Below are positions 35,370-44,937 of a stretch of DNA of 64,000 nucleotides, in pieces. This stretch comes from Sphingobacterium athyrii (lineage in GTDB: Bacteria > Bacteroidota > Bacteroidia > Sphingobacteriales > Sphingobacteriaceae), in the NCBI RefSeq assembly GCF_003071065.1, contig NZ_QCXX01000007.1, positions 124,669 to 188,668 of the forward strand. The letters run 5' to 3'. The first letter of the stretch is position 1, and the number at the start of each line of letters is the position of its first letter. Both the position numbers and the translations under genes were made by a program. The notes below the pieces were generated by a model. The model worked only from the letters and a program-made list of their open reading frames with translations, was not told the origin of the DNA and ran no database searches.

Positions 35370-36563
35370 TTGGAAAAGAAAAATTTGAATAATCTGTTTG
35401 AGGATTTTATTGCCAATCGCTGTTCGCCCGAAGACATTGAGCAGCTGATGCAGCATTTTGATTCGCCAACAAGCCTAGATAATCTGCGCAATCTGATTGA
35501 ACAACAGCTTGCGGTACAGCAATTCGAAACGTCCCCCCAAGCTGTTGGATCGATCGTTTGCGCCGTTGATAAGAAAATGGCAATGACCATGTTGAAATAT
35601 CAAGCAGTAGAAAAACAAAAACGAAAAACACAAAGAATATGGCGATTTGTTTCAGCCGCCGCCGCGTTAATCCTTTGTATCTTGGCCGTACTTTGGCAAT
35701 ACAAACCAGCTATACAGAAAGATACAATACAACAAGCTGAAAAAACACGTACTCAGGAAATTCGTCCAGGAAAAAACCAGGCACGTCTTACGCTATATAA
35801 TGGCGAAAAGTTAAACTTTGACCAACAAGGGACCGACAATAAAAAAAACAGTACGGCCAATCTCAATTACGACAACGGAAAGTTGGTGTACGGTGGAAGC
35901 CCTGTCGAAGAAACGATTCAGTGGAACGTCCTTGAAGTTCCTAAAGCCGGAACCTTTGAAATACAGTTGCCTGATGGATCGACAGTGTGGGTAAACGCCA
36001 ATTCCAAACTCTATTTCCCCAATCGTTTTCCAGCAAATGAGCGATCCGTCAAAGTGGAAGGAGAAGCTTTCTTTAAAGTACAAAAAGATAAAAAACGTCC
36101 ATTTAAAGTCCAAACTGGAGATCTTAATATTTCAGTCTTAGGAACATCCTTCAATGTACGTGCTTATCAAACCAAGCATATATCCACGACACTGATCGAG
36201 GGATCCGTCCAACTGACATATCACGATCAGCGAATCATCATGACGCCGGGGGAAAAAGCATTTATAGACGCAAAAAATAAGCTCCAAATCCAAGCAGTAG
36301 ATATCGAAGGCGCGACGGCATGGAAAGAAGGATATTTTTATTTTAAAGATGAATCATTGGGTAAAATATTGCAAGATGTAAGTAATTGGTATGATCTGAA
36401 GGTCAGCATAGCCGGAAATTTACCGGGCGGTCGATATAGTGGTAGTATGGATCGCAACAGTAATTTAAGTGGCGTACTTAAAATGCTCTCCACAGTTGCT
36501 AACCTTGATTTTATCCTTGATGGCAATCATCTTACTGTTAAATCAAAAAACAAAAATAATTAA
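35370..36563 (+). CDS. FecR-family anti-sigma factor
   Basis: A 397-residue inner-membrane regulator. The cytosolic N-terminus (about 1-90) binds sigma, one transmembrane segment (about 92-110, FVSAAAALILCILAVLW) follows, then the periplasmic FecR domain (PKAGTFEIQLPDGSTVWVNANSKLYFP, VKVEGEAFFKVQKD, GTSFNVRAY) and a C-terminal DUF4974-like part. The start codon is TTG at 35370: it gives the expected opening EKKNLNNLFEDFIANRCSPEDIEQLM and no suitable ATG exists upstream. Confidence 0.9.
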   Translation: MEKKNLNNLFEDFIANRCSPEDIEQLMQHFDSPTSLDNLRNLIEQQLAVQQFETSPQAVGSIVCAVDKKMAMTMLKYQAVEKQKRKTQRIWRFVSAAAALILCILAVLWQYKPAIQKDTIQQAEKTRTQEIRPGKNQARLTLYNGEKLNFDQQGTDNKKNSTANLNYDNGKLVYGGSPVEETIQWNVLEVPKAGTFEIQLPDGSTVWVNANSKLYFPNRFPANERSVKVEGEAFFKVQKDKKRPFKVQTGDLNISVLGTSFNVRAYQTKHISTTLIEGSVQLTYHDQRIIMTPGEKAFIDAKNKLQIQAVDIEGATAWKEGYFYFKDESLGKILQDVSNWYDLKVSIAGNLPGGRYSGSMDRNSNLSGVLKMLSTVANLDFILDGNHLTVKSKNKNN

Positions 36564-36597
36564 TCGCCTATGATAAGAAGTTAGTACAATAAAAATA

Positions 36598-36650
36598 CGG
36601 AGATGGTGGTAACATCTCCGCAATCTGTTCAAAAAAGCTGTTCAAAAAAT
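36598..36650 (+). promoter_or_regulatory. Hairpin and direct repeat between fecR and susC
   Basis: CGGAGATG (36598-36605) pairs with CATCTCCG (36613-36620) around GTGGTAA, without a T tract. It is followed by a direct repeat of CTGTTCAAAAAA-type sequence (about 36624-36650). Possible mRNA processing or attenuation site that sets the receptor level. Confidence 0.35.
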
Positions 36651-36675
36651 TATTAAACAACCTTAATTCAAAATT

Positions 36676-39600
36676 ATGGAATATTTCTGTGATCGTAAAG
36701 AAACAATACGACTATATCGTTTTTTTACGGACCATTATCTAATCATTAGAAGAATGAAACTGACGATCATCTTCATCTTGTTCTCAATTGGGTTAAACGC
36801 CAAAACAAGTGGACAACAAATCAAACTATCAGTCAAGCAGATGCGTTTGGAAAATGTACTTAAAAAGATAACCCAGCAGACTGATTATAAATTTTTCTAT
36901 TCAAGCGATCTGATCGACAATACAGAATCGGTCAGTATATCGGTAGAGGAAGCTTCCCTAGAAGAAATATTGGAAAAAATCCTTACGCCGAGGGGGCTGA
37001 GTTACCAAAAGATGTCACGAACAATCACAATTACTGCCGCCAATAAGCCACAACAAATTGAGATTTCGGGGACTGTAAAAGATGATAAAGGGCCACTTGC
37101 AGGGGTTAACGTCTATACCAAAGCCGACAACAGAATCGGGACAAGAACAGATGCGGATGGAAAATTCACCTTAAGAGTACCTGCGAATTCAACACTTATT
37201 TTCAGTTTTCTAGGCTATGAGCGAAAAGAAATCGTTGCGCGAGATAAGGAGCTTCATGTGGTATTAAATCAGATCAGCAACGCAATGTCCGAAGTTGTTG
37301 TAACAGCTTTAGGTATCAATAAAGAGAAACGTAAAGTTGCTTATGCCGCACAAGATGTCAAAGGAGAAAGCCTGACTGCAGCCCGGGAGCCTAATGTCGC
37401 CGCCAGCTTGGTTGGAAAGGTCGCTGGCCTACAGATAAAAACCAAATCGACCTTGTTTGAGAATCCCGAGATTAGCCTGAGAGGTGGGAAAGCGACAATC
37501 GTCATTGATGGGGTACCTGCGCCTGATGGCTTTGATATGTGGAGCATAAACGCGGATGATATTGAAAACATCACGGTACTGAAAGGAACTGCCTCATCGG
37601 CTTTATATGGTTCAGTAGCACAGAATGGAGCCATTATGATCACCACAAAAAAAGGGAATGGTGGCAAGGCGGGCATTGAGCTTTCCTATAATTCCAGTAC
37701 AGAATTTCAAGCTGGATTTTTACGTATTCCGAAAACACAGCAGGATTATGGCATGGGCTTCAATGGTAAGTATGCCTTTGTAGACGGCAAAGGCGGTGGT
37801 ATCAATGATGCTTATGGCTATGTCTGGGGACCCAAACTTAATCAACCGGATCCGTCGACAGGCAGTGGCTTTGTAGAGATACCACAATATAACAGCCCCT
37901 TGGATCCGATAACGAACAAGTTGACACCGCTTCCATGGATTACCAGAGGAAAAGACAACTTAAACAATTTTCTCAATAATGGTTTAATTACAACACACAA
38001 TGTGAGTGTTGCTGGATCGACAGACAAATCGGACTACCGCATCTCACTGTCTCACCTGTATCAAAAAGGACAGGTGCCCAATACAAAATTAAATTCAACG
38101 ACCTTGAACCTCGCAGGTAAGCTGAAACTGAATAGTAAACTTGAAGCTGAAGCGACTTTATCGTACAACAGGCAATACTCACCCAATTATCCAAACAGTG
38201 GTTATTCACCGGACAATTATCTTTATAATATTGTTTTATGGATGGGGCCTGATGTTGATATCCGTGATATGCGGAGTTATTGGAAGCCGGGCCGGGAGGG
38301 ACTGGAGCAGCTGACTTACAACTACAGTTGGTATAATAACCCTTGGTTTTTGGCTTATGAGAAAGAGCGAGCCTACACCAATGATGTGATCGTTTCACAA
38401 GGTAATATTAAATATGCTTTTAACAATGACCTAAAATTACTCGTTCGCGGTGGCATTACCACAAACTTTGCAAACAGTGAAAGTCGTATTCCCTATAGTT
38501 ATATTAACTATGGTACGGATGCCGCTCCTTATGGCAATTACAGCATCAATCGTGATAATCAGATGCGTTTTGTCAGCGATGCCTTGCTGACCTATGACAA
38601 AAAATTAAGCCAAGATTTCACGGTTACAGCGAGCGTCGGCGCAAGTACACGATTAGATCAATATAATAAATTGGAATCCAAAACTACTGGCGGCCTTTCC
38701 GTTCCGGAATGGTACAATCTTGACAATTCAAGAGATCCTGTCCGTTCTACGAATGAGCGAATTGAAAAACAGGTGTATGGTGTCTATGGTTATGTTGACT
38801 TAGATTACCGTAACATGGCAACATTAAGTTTGACCGGACGGAATGACTGGACTTCAGCGCTGCAATCTCCTTATAACTCTTATTTTTATCCTTCAGCCTC
38901 CCTCAGTCTGATTATTTCCGAAATGTTCCATTTACCTAAAGTAATCTCATATTTCAAATTACGCGGTGCTATAACAGATGCCACTACCGATATCAATGCC
39001 TATAGTGCACTGTTAACATATGAAATCGGTCGTAGATGGAACGGTAACCCTTCATTGTATCTTCCTAATACCTTACGTCCTCCGGGATTAAAACCCAATA
39101 AAACAATCTCTCAGGAATATGGTGCAGAATTACGCCTGTTTCGTAATCGTATCGGATTAGATTTCACCTATTTCAACTACGACAGAACGAACAATGTAGT
39201 AGAGGTACCACTCTCTGAAGCTTCCGGTTTTGCCAAACTTCAACTAAACGGGGATCGTTATCGTCGGAGAGGTATCGAACTTGTTGTTTCGGGGACACCA
39301 GTACAGACCCAGAACTTCAAATGGACGACCACATTGAATTATTCCCGTTTACGAAACACGGTAATTGAATATTATGGTGGCGAAGAAATTCGTGGCGGGG
39401 TGAAAGTAGGGGAACGAATGGATATCTATCGCGGCTGGGCATGGCAAAAGTCTCCTGATGGACAGATTGTACATGAAAATGGTATTCCACAGTATATTAA
39501 TCAAGAGACCAACCTCGGGTATGTCCTCCCAAATTGGGAATTCGGTTTCCAAAACAGCTTTCAATATAAAAATTTCGGAGTTTCTTTTGCTTTTGATGGC

Positions 39601-40137
39601 CGTATTGGTGGAAAAATATACAATGGTTTAGAGGCAAAAATGTATGAAGGTGGAATGCATCCCAATACCGCAAACAGTTACCGGGACGATGCTTATAACG
39701 GAGAAAAGACATACCTTGCCGGTGGCGTAACACAAACGGGCGGCGAGGTGAGTTATGACGCCCAAGGTAACATCACTGCTGATACACGCACTTTTGCACC
39801 AAACACAACTAAAGTTAACTATATAGATTGGGTGTTTGCAAAATATACCAATGGTATCGACGAATCTGTAAACTATAGTGGAACCTTCGTGAAACTGCGT
39901 GAAGTAACATTGACGTATCAAATTCCGTCCCACTTATTGACAAAAAGCCCTTTTAAAGCAGCTAGTATTTCTCTTGTCGGACGAAATCTAGCCCTTTGGG
40001 CGAAAGTTCCCTTTATGGATCCTGATGGCTATAACGGTTTGACAAAAAATAATAGTGTTTCCCCACAGACAAATAGTATTATTTTCCCTGAACCCACTAT
40101 CCGTAATATAGGTTTCAACGTCAATCTCAAATTCTAA
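36676..40137 (+). CDS. SusC/RagA-type TonB-dependent receptor with N-terminal STN domain
   Basis: A 1153-residue outer-membrane transporter. A long signal peptide (hydrophobic core about 27-43, ending TSGQQ) is followed by an STN domain (about 47-118) that talks to FecR, a carboxypeptidase-regulatory repeat (about 130-210) and the SusC plug with the signature SEVVVTALGINKEKRKVAYAAQ. The barrel ends TIRNIGFNVNLKF. An alternative start is the MKLTI at 36754, but long N-regions are usual here. Acts with the SusD protein next to it, importing the products of the phospholipase C locus, as inferred from position. Confidence 0.95.
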   Translation: MEYFCDRKETIRLYRFFTDHYLIIRRMKLTIIFILFSIGLNAKTSGQQIKLSVKQMRLENVLKKITQQTDYKFFYSSDLIDNTESVSISVEEASLEEILEKILTPRGLSYQKMSRTITITAANKPQQIEISGTVKDDKGPLAGVNVYTKADNRIGTRTDADGKFTLRVPANSTLIFSFLGYERKEIVARDKELHVVLNQISNAMSEVVVTALGINKEKRKVAYAAQDVKGESLTAAREPNVAASLVGKVAGLQIKTKSTLFENPEISLRGGKATIVIDGVPAPDGFDMWSINADDIENITVLKGTASSALYGSVAQNGAIMITTKKGNGGKAGIELSYNSSTEFQAGFLRIPKTQQDYGMGFNGKYAFVDGKGGGINDAYGYVWGPKLNQPDPSTGSGFVEIPQYNSPLDPITNKLTPLPWITRGKDNLNNFLNNGLITTHNVSVAGSTDKSDYRISLSHLYQKGQVPNTKLNSTTLNLAGKLKLNSKLEAEATLSYNRQYSPNYPNSGYSPDNYLYNIVLWMGPDVDIRDMRSYWKPGREGLEQLTYNYSWYNNPWFLAYEKERAYTNDVIVSQGNIKYAFNNDLKLLVRGGITTNFANSESRIPYSYINYGTDAAPYGNYSINRDNQMRFVSDALLTYDKKLSQDFTVTASVGASTRLDQYNKLESKTTGGLSVPEWYNLDNSRDPVRSTNERIEKQVYGVYGYVDLDYRNMATLSLTGRNDWTSALQSPYNSYFYPSASLSLIISEMFHLPKVISYFKLRGAITDATTDINAYSALLTYEIGRRWNGNPSLYLPNTLRPPGLKPNKTISQEYGAELRLFRNRIGLDFTYFNYDRTNNVVEVPLSEASGFAKLQLNGDRYRRRGIELVVSGTPVQTQNFKWTTTLNYSRLRNTVIEYYGGEEIRGGVKVGERMDIYRGWAWQKSPDGQIVHENGIPQYINQETNLGYVLPNWEFGFQNSFQYKNFGVSFAFDGRIGGKIYNGLEAKMYEGGMHPNTANSYRDDAYNGEKTYLAGGVTQTGGEVSYDAQGNITADTRTFAPNTTKVNYIDWVFAKYTNGIDESVNYSGTFVKLREVTLTYQIPSHLLTKSPFKAASISLVGRNLALWAKVPFMDPDGYNGLTKNNSVSPQTNSIIFPEPTIRNIGFNVNLKF

Positions 40138-40152
40138 AAGCAAGAACTTATC

Positions 40153-41592
40153 ATGAAAAAAACATATATATTATTGATCGTAAGTATACTCGCATTGAGT
40201 ATGGGTTGCAAAAAATTTGATTATTATCAAGATAACCCCAATAAACCAACCAAAGCTACACCAGCTTTATTAATGACCTATATCTGTCAGAATATCTTTA
40301 ACAACAATCCCATCAGTGCCGCTTATGCCTCAAGACACCTCACTTATTATGAGCGACCGAACGAGTCCATCAATTACAATTGGAATCGCGGCTCTTTTGA
40401 CGGTTATGGCGGCTTACGTCAAGTACTCAAATTAGAGGCTCTTGTTGCGGATAACAAAAATTTCCAAGGACTTGCCCATTTGTTCCGTGTAATCTATTTC
40501 ACCCAGCTGACGGAAACTTTTGGCGATATTCCGTACACAGATGCCTTGAAGGCCGAGCAGGATGGGCGCACGCCAATCTATAACAAACAAGAGGATATTT
40601 ATACCGGATTATTGCAGGAGCTGGAGGAAGCTAATTCCCTGTTGGATGCCGGAAACGGAATTATCGACGGCGACGTTGTCTACGCCGGCGACGCCAATAA
40701 ATGGAAAAAATTCGTCAATGCTTACCGGTTACGTCTGTTGATCCATCTTTCGAAGAAAGAAGGCCAATCGAAAATAGCGATCAAACAGCAATTTCAATCT
40801 ATCCTTAGCAACCCGGCTAAATATCCGTTAATGACAAGTCCTAGTGATAATGCCCAATTGGTATTTAATACAACTGATCCATCAAACTATTATCCTACTG
40901 CGGGTTCGCTAAGTGTTTCAACCTTAGTATCGCTCGAACAATCTTTTGTCGAAATGCTACAGCAACGAGAAGATCCACGTTTATTCTCCTTTGGAGATCC
41001 AGTCGCTGGCAAAACAGCGGGAGTTTTCGCAAACTATAAAGGAGTAGATGCAGGCCTTTCTCCGGCAGATCAGCAAGCTAGTGCTGCCCAATCGTCCCTG
41101 ATTGCCCGCAGATTTGTCGACCTCCGTAATCCCGTAAACGAACCGATGATCTTCTTAAGTTATGCGGAACAAGAATTTATTATTGCAGAGGCTATTCAAC
41201 GGGGTTGGGTTACAGGAGATATGAACGACCATTATCAAAAAGGAATAACCGCATCAATGGCCTTCTATAAAATAACTGGAACGATTGTCACAGATTACCT
41301 TAATAAAGATCTTGTCAAATTAACCACCGGTGACCCTTTAACAAAAATATTGACACAAAAATACATTGCTTTCTACATGAATTCAAGCTGGGAACCTTTC
41401 TTTGAACAACGACGCACTGGAGTCCCCGTGTTACGAGTTGGCCCCGGAACGTTAAATGGAGGTAAAGTACCCAAACGTTGGCAATACCCACTTTCCGAGT
41501 CACAATATAATGAGGCGAATCTAGATGAAGCTGTCAAGAGACAATTTGCTGAGGGAGATAACGTGAATGCCAGTATGTGGCTAATCAAATAA
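40153..41592 (+). CDS. SusD/RagB-type surface lipoprotein
   Basis: A 479-residue lipoprotein. The lipobox is at LSMGC (Cys19), so the mature protein is lipid-anchored and lies over the SusC pore. The SusD-like_2 pattern shows in FDYYQDNPNKPTKATPALLMTYICQNIF, YFTQLTETFGDIPYTDALKAEQ, WKKFVNAYRLRLLIHLSKKEG and the C-terminal WEPFFEQRRTGVPVLRVGPG, KVPKRWQYPLSE. It is 15 bases after susC. It captures the substrate; which one is inferred only from the neighbouring phospholipase. Confidence 0.94.
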   Translation: MKKTYILLIVSILALSMGCKKFDYYQDNPNKPTKATPALLMTYICQNIFNNNPISAAYASRHLTYYERPNESINYNWNRGSFDGYGGLRQVLKLEALVADNKNFQGLAHLFRVIYFTQLTETFGDIPYTDALKAEQDGRTPIYNKQEDIYTGLLQELEEANSLLDAGNGIIDGDVVYAGDANKWKKFVNAYRLRLLIHLSKKEGQSKIAIKQQFQSILSNPAKYPLMTSPSDNAQLVFNTTDPSNYYPTAGSLSVSTLVSLEQSFVEMLQQREDPRLFSFGDPVAGKTAGVFANYKGVDAGLSPADQQASAAQSSLIARRFVDLRNPVNEPMIFLSYAEQEFIIAEAIQRGWVTGDMNDHYQKGITASMAFYKITGTIVTDYLNKDLVKLTTGDPLTKILTQKYIAFYMNSSWEPFFEQRRTGVPVLRVGPGTLNGGKVPKRWQYPLSESQYNEANLDEAVKRQFAEGDNVNASMWLIK

Positions 41593-41600
41593 ACTAAAAC

Positions 41601-44066
41601 ATGGATACTAGAAGAGATTTTTTAAAAAAGGCAGCTATGCTTGCCGGGGGAGCATCACTTTCCCAAGTGCTCCCAGCGGCTATCGCAAAAGCTATGGCTA
41701 TTGATCCGGCTCTAGGTAGCACATTTTATGATGCTGAACATGTGGTTCTGTTGATGCAGGAAAACCGGTCTTTTGACCATGCTTTTGGTACGCTACGGGG
41801 TGTCCGCGGCTTCAATGACCCGAGAGCCATCCGTCAACCAAACAATCACAAAGTATGGTTACAGACACAAAAAAACGGAGAAACATACGCTCCTTTCCGA
41901 CTGGACATTAAAGATTCAAAAATCACATGGATGGGTTGTCTTCCACACAATTGGACCGACCAGACCGATGCGCGAAACAACGGAAAGATGGATAAATGGC
42001 TAGATGTCAAACATTCCGGATTTAAGGAATTTGCAGATCTGCCCCTGACCATGGGCCATTATACACGGGAAGATATCCCATTCTACTATTCACTCGCGGA
42101 TTCTTTTACCATCTGCGACCAGCATTTCTGTTCCAGTATCACAGGTACAAATCCCAACAGACTTTATTTTTGGACAGCTAATATCCGGGAAAACCTGAAT
42201 GGAAAAGCATTGGTATGGAATGGCGATTCTGAATTTAGCGGCAAAGCAAACTGGAAGACTTTCCCAGAGCGACTTTCAGCGCTGGGTGTAGACTGGAAAA
42301 TATATCAAAATGAGATTTCCTCAAGCAGTGCGGGATACAGTGGTGAGGCCAATAGCTGGTTGGCGAATTTTGGTTGCAACCCGATGGAATATTTCCCTCA
42401 ATACCAAGTCAAATATAGTTCCCGATACAGGGAGCTCCTCACAAGGAAAAAAGAGGAACTTGACAAAAAAATAGCTTCAACAACGGCAAAAGATACGCTT
42501 GAAAAGCTGCATAAGGAACATGCACATATAAACGAAGAACTGCAACAATACAGCGCAGAAAATTTCGAAAAGCTTGATGAACGTACCAAAGATATCCATC
42601 GCCGTGCTTTCGTCAATAACAGTGCGCAGCCCGGTTACATGGAACTCGAAACCATGCACTATCAGGAAGGTGATCAGCAACGGGAACTGCAGATCCCAAA
42701 GGGCGATGTGTTATATCAGTTCAGAAAAGATGTCACTGAAGGTAAACTACCAACGGTATCCTGGCTTGCACCGCCACAACTTTTCTCAGATCATCCCGAT
42801 TCGCCTTGGTTTGGTGCTTGGTATGTCAGTGAAATCATGGATATCCTCACACAAAATCCCGAAGTCTGGAAAAAGACAATCTTTATTCTTACCTATGATG
42901 AGAATGATGGTTATTTTGATCATTTCGCGCCCTTTTCAGCCCCAAACCCTTATGAAGCAGAGAGCGGTAAAGTATCCTCAGGCATAGATCCCAAATTGGA
43001 ATTTGTCCGTCGTGACGAACAATATTACCCAGAAAGTGGGAGAGAAAGCAATATAGGTCTGGGATATCGTGTCCCTTTGATCATTGCTTCGCCATGGACA
43101 AGGGGTGGATGGGTAAATTCTCAAGTTTTTGATCATACTTCGAGTTTACAGTTTTTGGAAAAATTTATTAGCCATAAAGTCCATAAAGAAACCAGGGAAC
43201 CCAATATAAGCAGCTGGCGGCGTACAGTTTGTGGAGATCTCACCTCTGTATTTAGACCTTACCATGGGGAAATCATCAAAAAACCGCTGGTATTGGAACG
43301 TCAGCTTTTTATCAAAGAGATCCACCAGGCAAAATTCAAAGGGCTCCCAATGGGATTCAAAGCATTGTCAACTGCGGAGATCGAACAGATTGAAAAGAAT
43401 CCCGCACTCTCCCCCTATTTTCCAAAGCAAGAAGAAGGACTTCGTGACTCTTGTACTCTTCCGTATGAGCTGTATGTACATGGCGAATACCTACCGGAAG
43501 GAAAGTATCAGCTGACGTTTGAAGCGGCTAATACGATGTTCGGTGCGCGTTCTGCAGGTTCACCTTTTACGGTATACCATCGCAGATCTTATAAGGACGA
43601 AATCGGTACCTCCCGTAACTATGCCGTATCTCCGGGGGATCAGATCTCGGACAGCTGGTCTATCCATGCATTTGACAAGGGTCTATTTCAACTTGACGTC
43701 CATGGTCCTAATGGGTTCTATCGTATGTTTAAAGGTGATACGCAACGCCCAAACATTCAAGTTCGCTGCACCTACGAGAAAAGTAGGGATGAGCGGTCAT
43801 TTACAGGTCGTCTTTCCTTCACTTGTATAAATCAAGATAGCAAAAGCCATCGTCTTTTGCTTGAAGACATCAGCTATGGTGGAGATAGAAAGGAATTCGA
43901 ACTCAAGGCCGGAGCGTCAACAACAGTGTTATTCGACCTTTCCAAACAAAGCTTTTGGTATGATTTCCGTGTCAGCTGTAAGAATGACAGTGTATTTGAA
44001 GAACAATACGCAGGTCGTATAGAAGCTGGAAAAAGTGGAAAAAGCGATCCGCTATTAAGCCGATAA
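41601..44066 (+). CDS. Phosphocholine-specific phospholipase C, Tat-exported
   Basis: An 821-residue enzyme of the PLC/AcpA superfamily. The Tat signal is MDTRRDFLKKAAMLAGG. Metal/active-site blocks: LLMQENRSFDHAFG (Glu54, Asn55, Asp59, His60) with VRGFNDPRAI, SSITGTNPNRLYFW, TYDENDGYFDHFAPF, and GLGYRVPLIIASPW, with two C-terminal beta domains after about 600. Such enzymes cleave phosphatidylcholine and sphingomyelin to release phosphocholine. It lies 8 bases after susD, the last gene of the sigma/FecR/SusCD locus. The Tat/folded export fits a metal-independent assembly in the cytoplasm; cell location afterwards is unknown. Confidence 0.92.
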   Translation: MDTRRDFLKKAAMLAGGASLSQVLPAAIAKAMAIDPALGSTFYDAEHVVLLMQENRSFDHAFGTLRGVRGFNDPRAIRQPNNHKVWLQTQKNGETYAPFRLDIKDSKITWMGCLPHNWTDQTDARNNGKMDKWLDVKHSGFKEFADLPLTMGHYTREDIPFYYSLADSFTICDQHFCSSITGTNPNRLYFWTANIRENLNGKALVWNGDSEFSGKANWKTFPERLSALGVDWKIYQNEISSSSAGYSGEANSWLANFGCNPMEYFPQYQVKYSSRYRELLTRKKEELDKKIASTTAKDTLEKLHKEHAHINEELQQYSAENFEKLDERTKDIHRRAFVNNSAQPGYMELETMHYQEGDQQRELQIPKGDVLYQFRKDVTEGKLPTVSWLAPPQLFSDHPDSPWFGAWYVSEIMDILTQNPEVWKKTIFILTYDENDGYFDHFAPFSAPNPYEAESGKVSSGIDPKLEFVRRDEQYYPESGRESNIGLGYRVPLIIASPWTRGGWVNSQVFDHTSSLQFLEKFISHKVHKETREPNISSWRRTVCGDLTSVFRPYHGEIIKKPLVLERQLFIKEIHQAKFKGLPMGFKALSTAEIEQIEKNPALSPYFPKQEEGLRDSCTLPYELYVHGEYLPEGKYQLTFEAANTMFGARSAGSPFTVYHRRSYKDEIGTSRNYAVSPGDQISDSWSIHAFDKGLFQLDVHGPNGFYRMFKGDTQRPNIQVRCTYEKSRDERSFTGRLSFTCINQDSKSHRLLLEDISYGGDRKEFELKAGASTTVLFDLSKQSFWYDFRVSCKNDSVFEEQYAGRIEAGKSGKSDPLLSR

Positions 44067-44067
44067 T

Positions 44068-44117
44068 AACTGATAAACGGGGTTATTTTGAGAAAGAGAT
44101 AACCTCGTTTATCAGTT
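44068..44117 (+). terminator. Terminator hairpin after the phospholipase C gene
   Basis: AACTGATAAACGGGGTTAT (44068-44086) pairs with ATAACCTCGTTTATCAGTT (44099-44117) with one G-U pair, a 19-bp stem and 12-base loop. The T run is short (ATTTAT), so efficiency is uncertain. Confidence 0.6.
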
Positions 44118-44194
44118 ATTTATCAAGAAAATAGATGATCAATCTAAAATCAACTCGTTTAAGCCATAATTACTTAGCAAAGCCCCCATCACTA

Positions 44195-44314
44195 TTATTC
44201 TTGTATACGACGAATAACGTGATAGAATCCTTTATATAGTAAAACTGCGCCAACAATCAAAAAAAAAGCTAATAAATATAAACTGATGGAGTTAATAAAT
44301 AATAGACACATCAT
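44195..44314 (-). CDS. Putative 39-residue single-pass membrane micro-protein
   Basis: The minus frame from ATG 44314 reads MMCLLFINSISLYLLAFFLI, continues VGAVLLYKGFYHVIRR and ends IQE. It has one clear hydrophobic helix and a basic C-terminus, the shape of small regulatory membrane proteins. The length is too short for statistical support, and it lies divergent from the next gene. No homologue is known to me. Confidence 0.35.
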   Translation of the reverse strand: MMCLLFINSISLYLLAFFLIVGAVLLYKGFYHVIRRIQE

Positions 44315-44399
44315 AACGGTAATTTTTGGTTTTTTATTTCTTATGTACAAGTTATAACATTTATCCAAAATATTACAAAAAAAAAATACAAATTTTCTC

Positions 44400-44407
44400 T
44401 ACTTTTG
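44400..44407 (+). promoter_or_regulatory. -7 box abutting the start of the Cys/His-rich protein gene
   Basis: TACTTTTG matches TAnnTTTG and is followed by only five bases (TTGGG) before ATG 44413, as with the helicase, lolD and sucC genes. Confidence 0.45.
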
Positions 44408-44412
44408 TTGGG

Positions 44413-44832
44413 ATGAGGAAAATTGTATTGTTTATCGGCTTGTTTTTTTATTTGCTTGCGGCAAGTGGTGCAACTTTACACTTTCATTTTTGTCAGGGTG
44501 AAGCGCAAAGTGTTTCATTAAGCCAAAATCAAACGGCTCATTGTCCACTATGTGCTAAGTCGGATAAAAAGCAGCAAAATCACTGCCATCAAGAAGGCAG
44601 TTGTAAAGATGTCATTATTGCTGCTCAAAAGGTCGATGACTTTAACAGATTATCACAAACCCTTAATTTCAATAGTTTCTCTCCGGCAATTGTTACACTG
44701 CATTGGATATATAATTATTATCAATTTCCTACAGATGAGGACGATTCATCGAAATTAAGTGCTAATCAGAACACCGTAATAAAAAGGTACAGTCCCGCTG
44801 TATTTATTCTAAATCAGAATTTCAGAATTTGA
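44413..44832 (+). CDS. Small exported Cys/His-rich protein (HYC_CC_PP-like)
   Basis: A 139-residue protein with a signal peptide (IVLFIGLFFYLLAASGATL). It is followed by HFHFCQGEA and AHCPLCAKSDKKQQNHCHQEGSCKDV, six cysteines and many histidines in 50 residues, suited to binding a soft metal such as copper. The layout resembles the HYC_CC_PP family seen beside TonB receptors in Bacteroidota. The receptor with an HMA domain follows at 44938. I start at 44413 because of the -7 box; the longer upstream frame is not family-like. Confidence 0.65.
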   Translation: MRKIVLFIGLFFYLLAASGATLHFHFCQGEAQSVSLSQNQTAHCPLCAKSDKKQQNHCHQEGSCKDVIIAAQKVDDFNRLSQTLNFNSFSPAIVTLHWIYNYYQFPTDEDDSSKLSANQNTVIKRYSPAVFILNQNFRI

Positions 44833-44937
44833 TTCTTTTCTTTTTTGATTACCTTTAATCAAAAAAATTATAGATGATTTTTTACACCCCCCTAAATAGC
44901 ATGTGCGATTTTTTAAGTCATACATTATTAAAAAACT

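Noticed and set aside
37341..37676. 111-codon minus-strand reading frame inside the SusC gene, and similar frames inside other large genes
   Set aside because: They are antisense shadows of well-supported genes with clear domains and have no families of their own.
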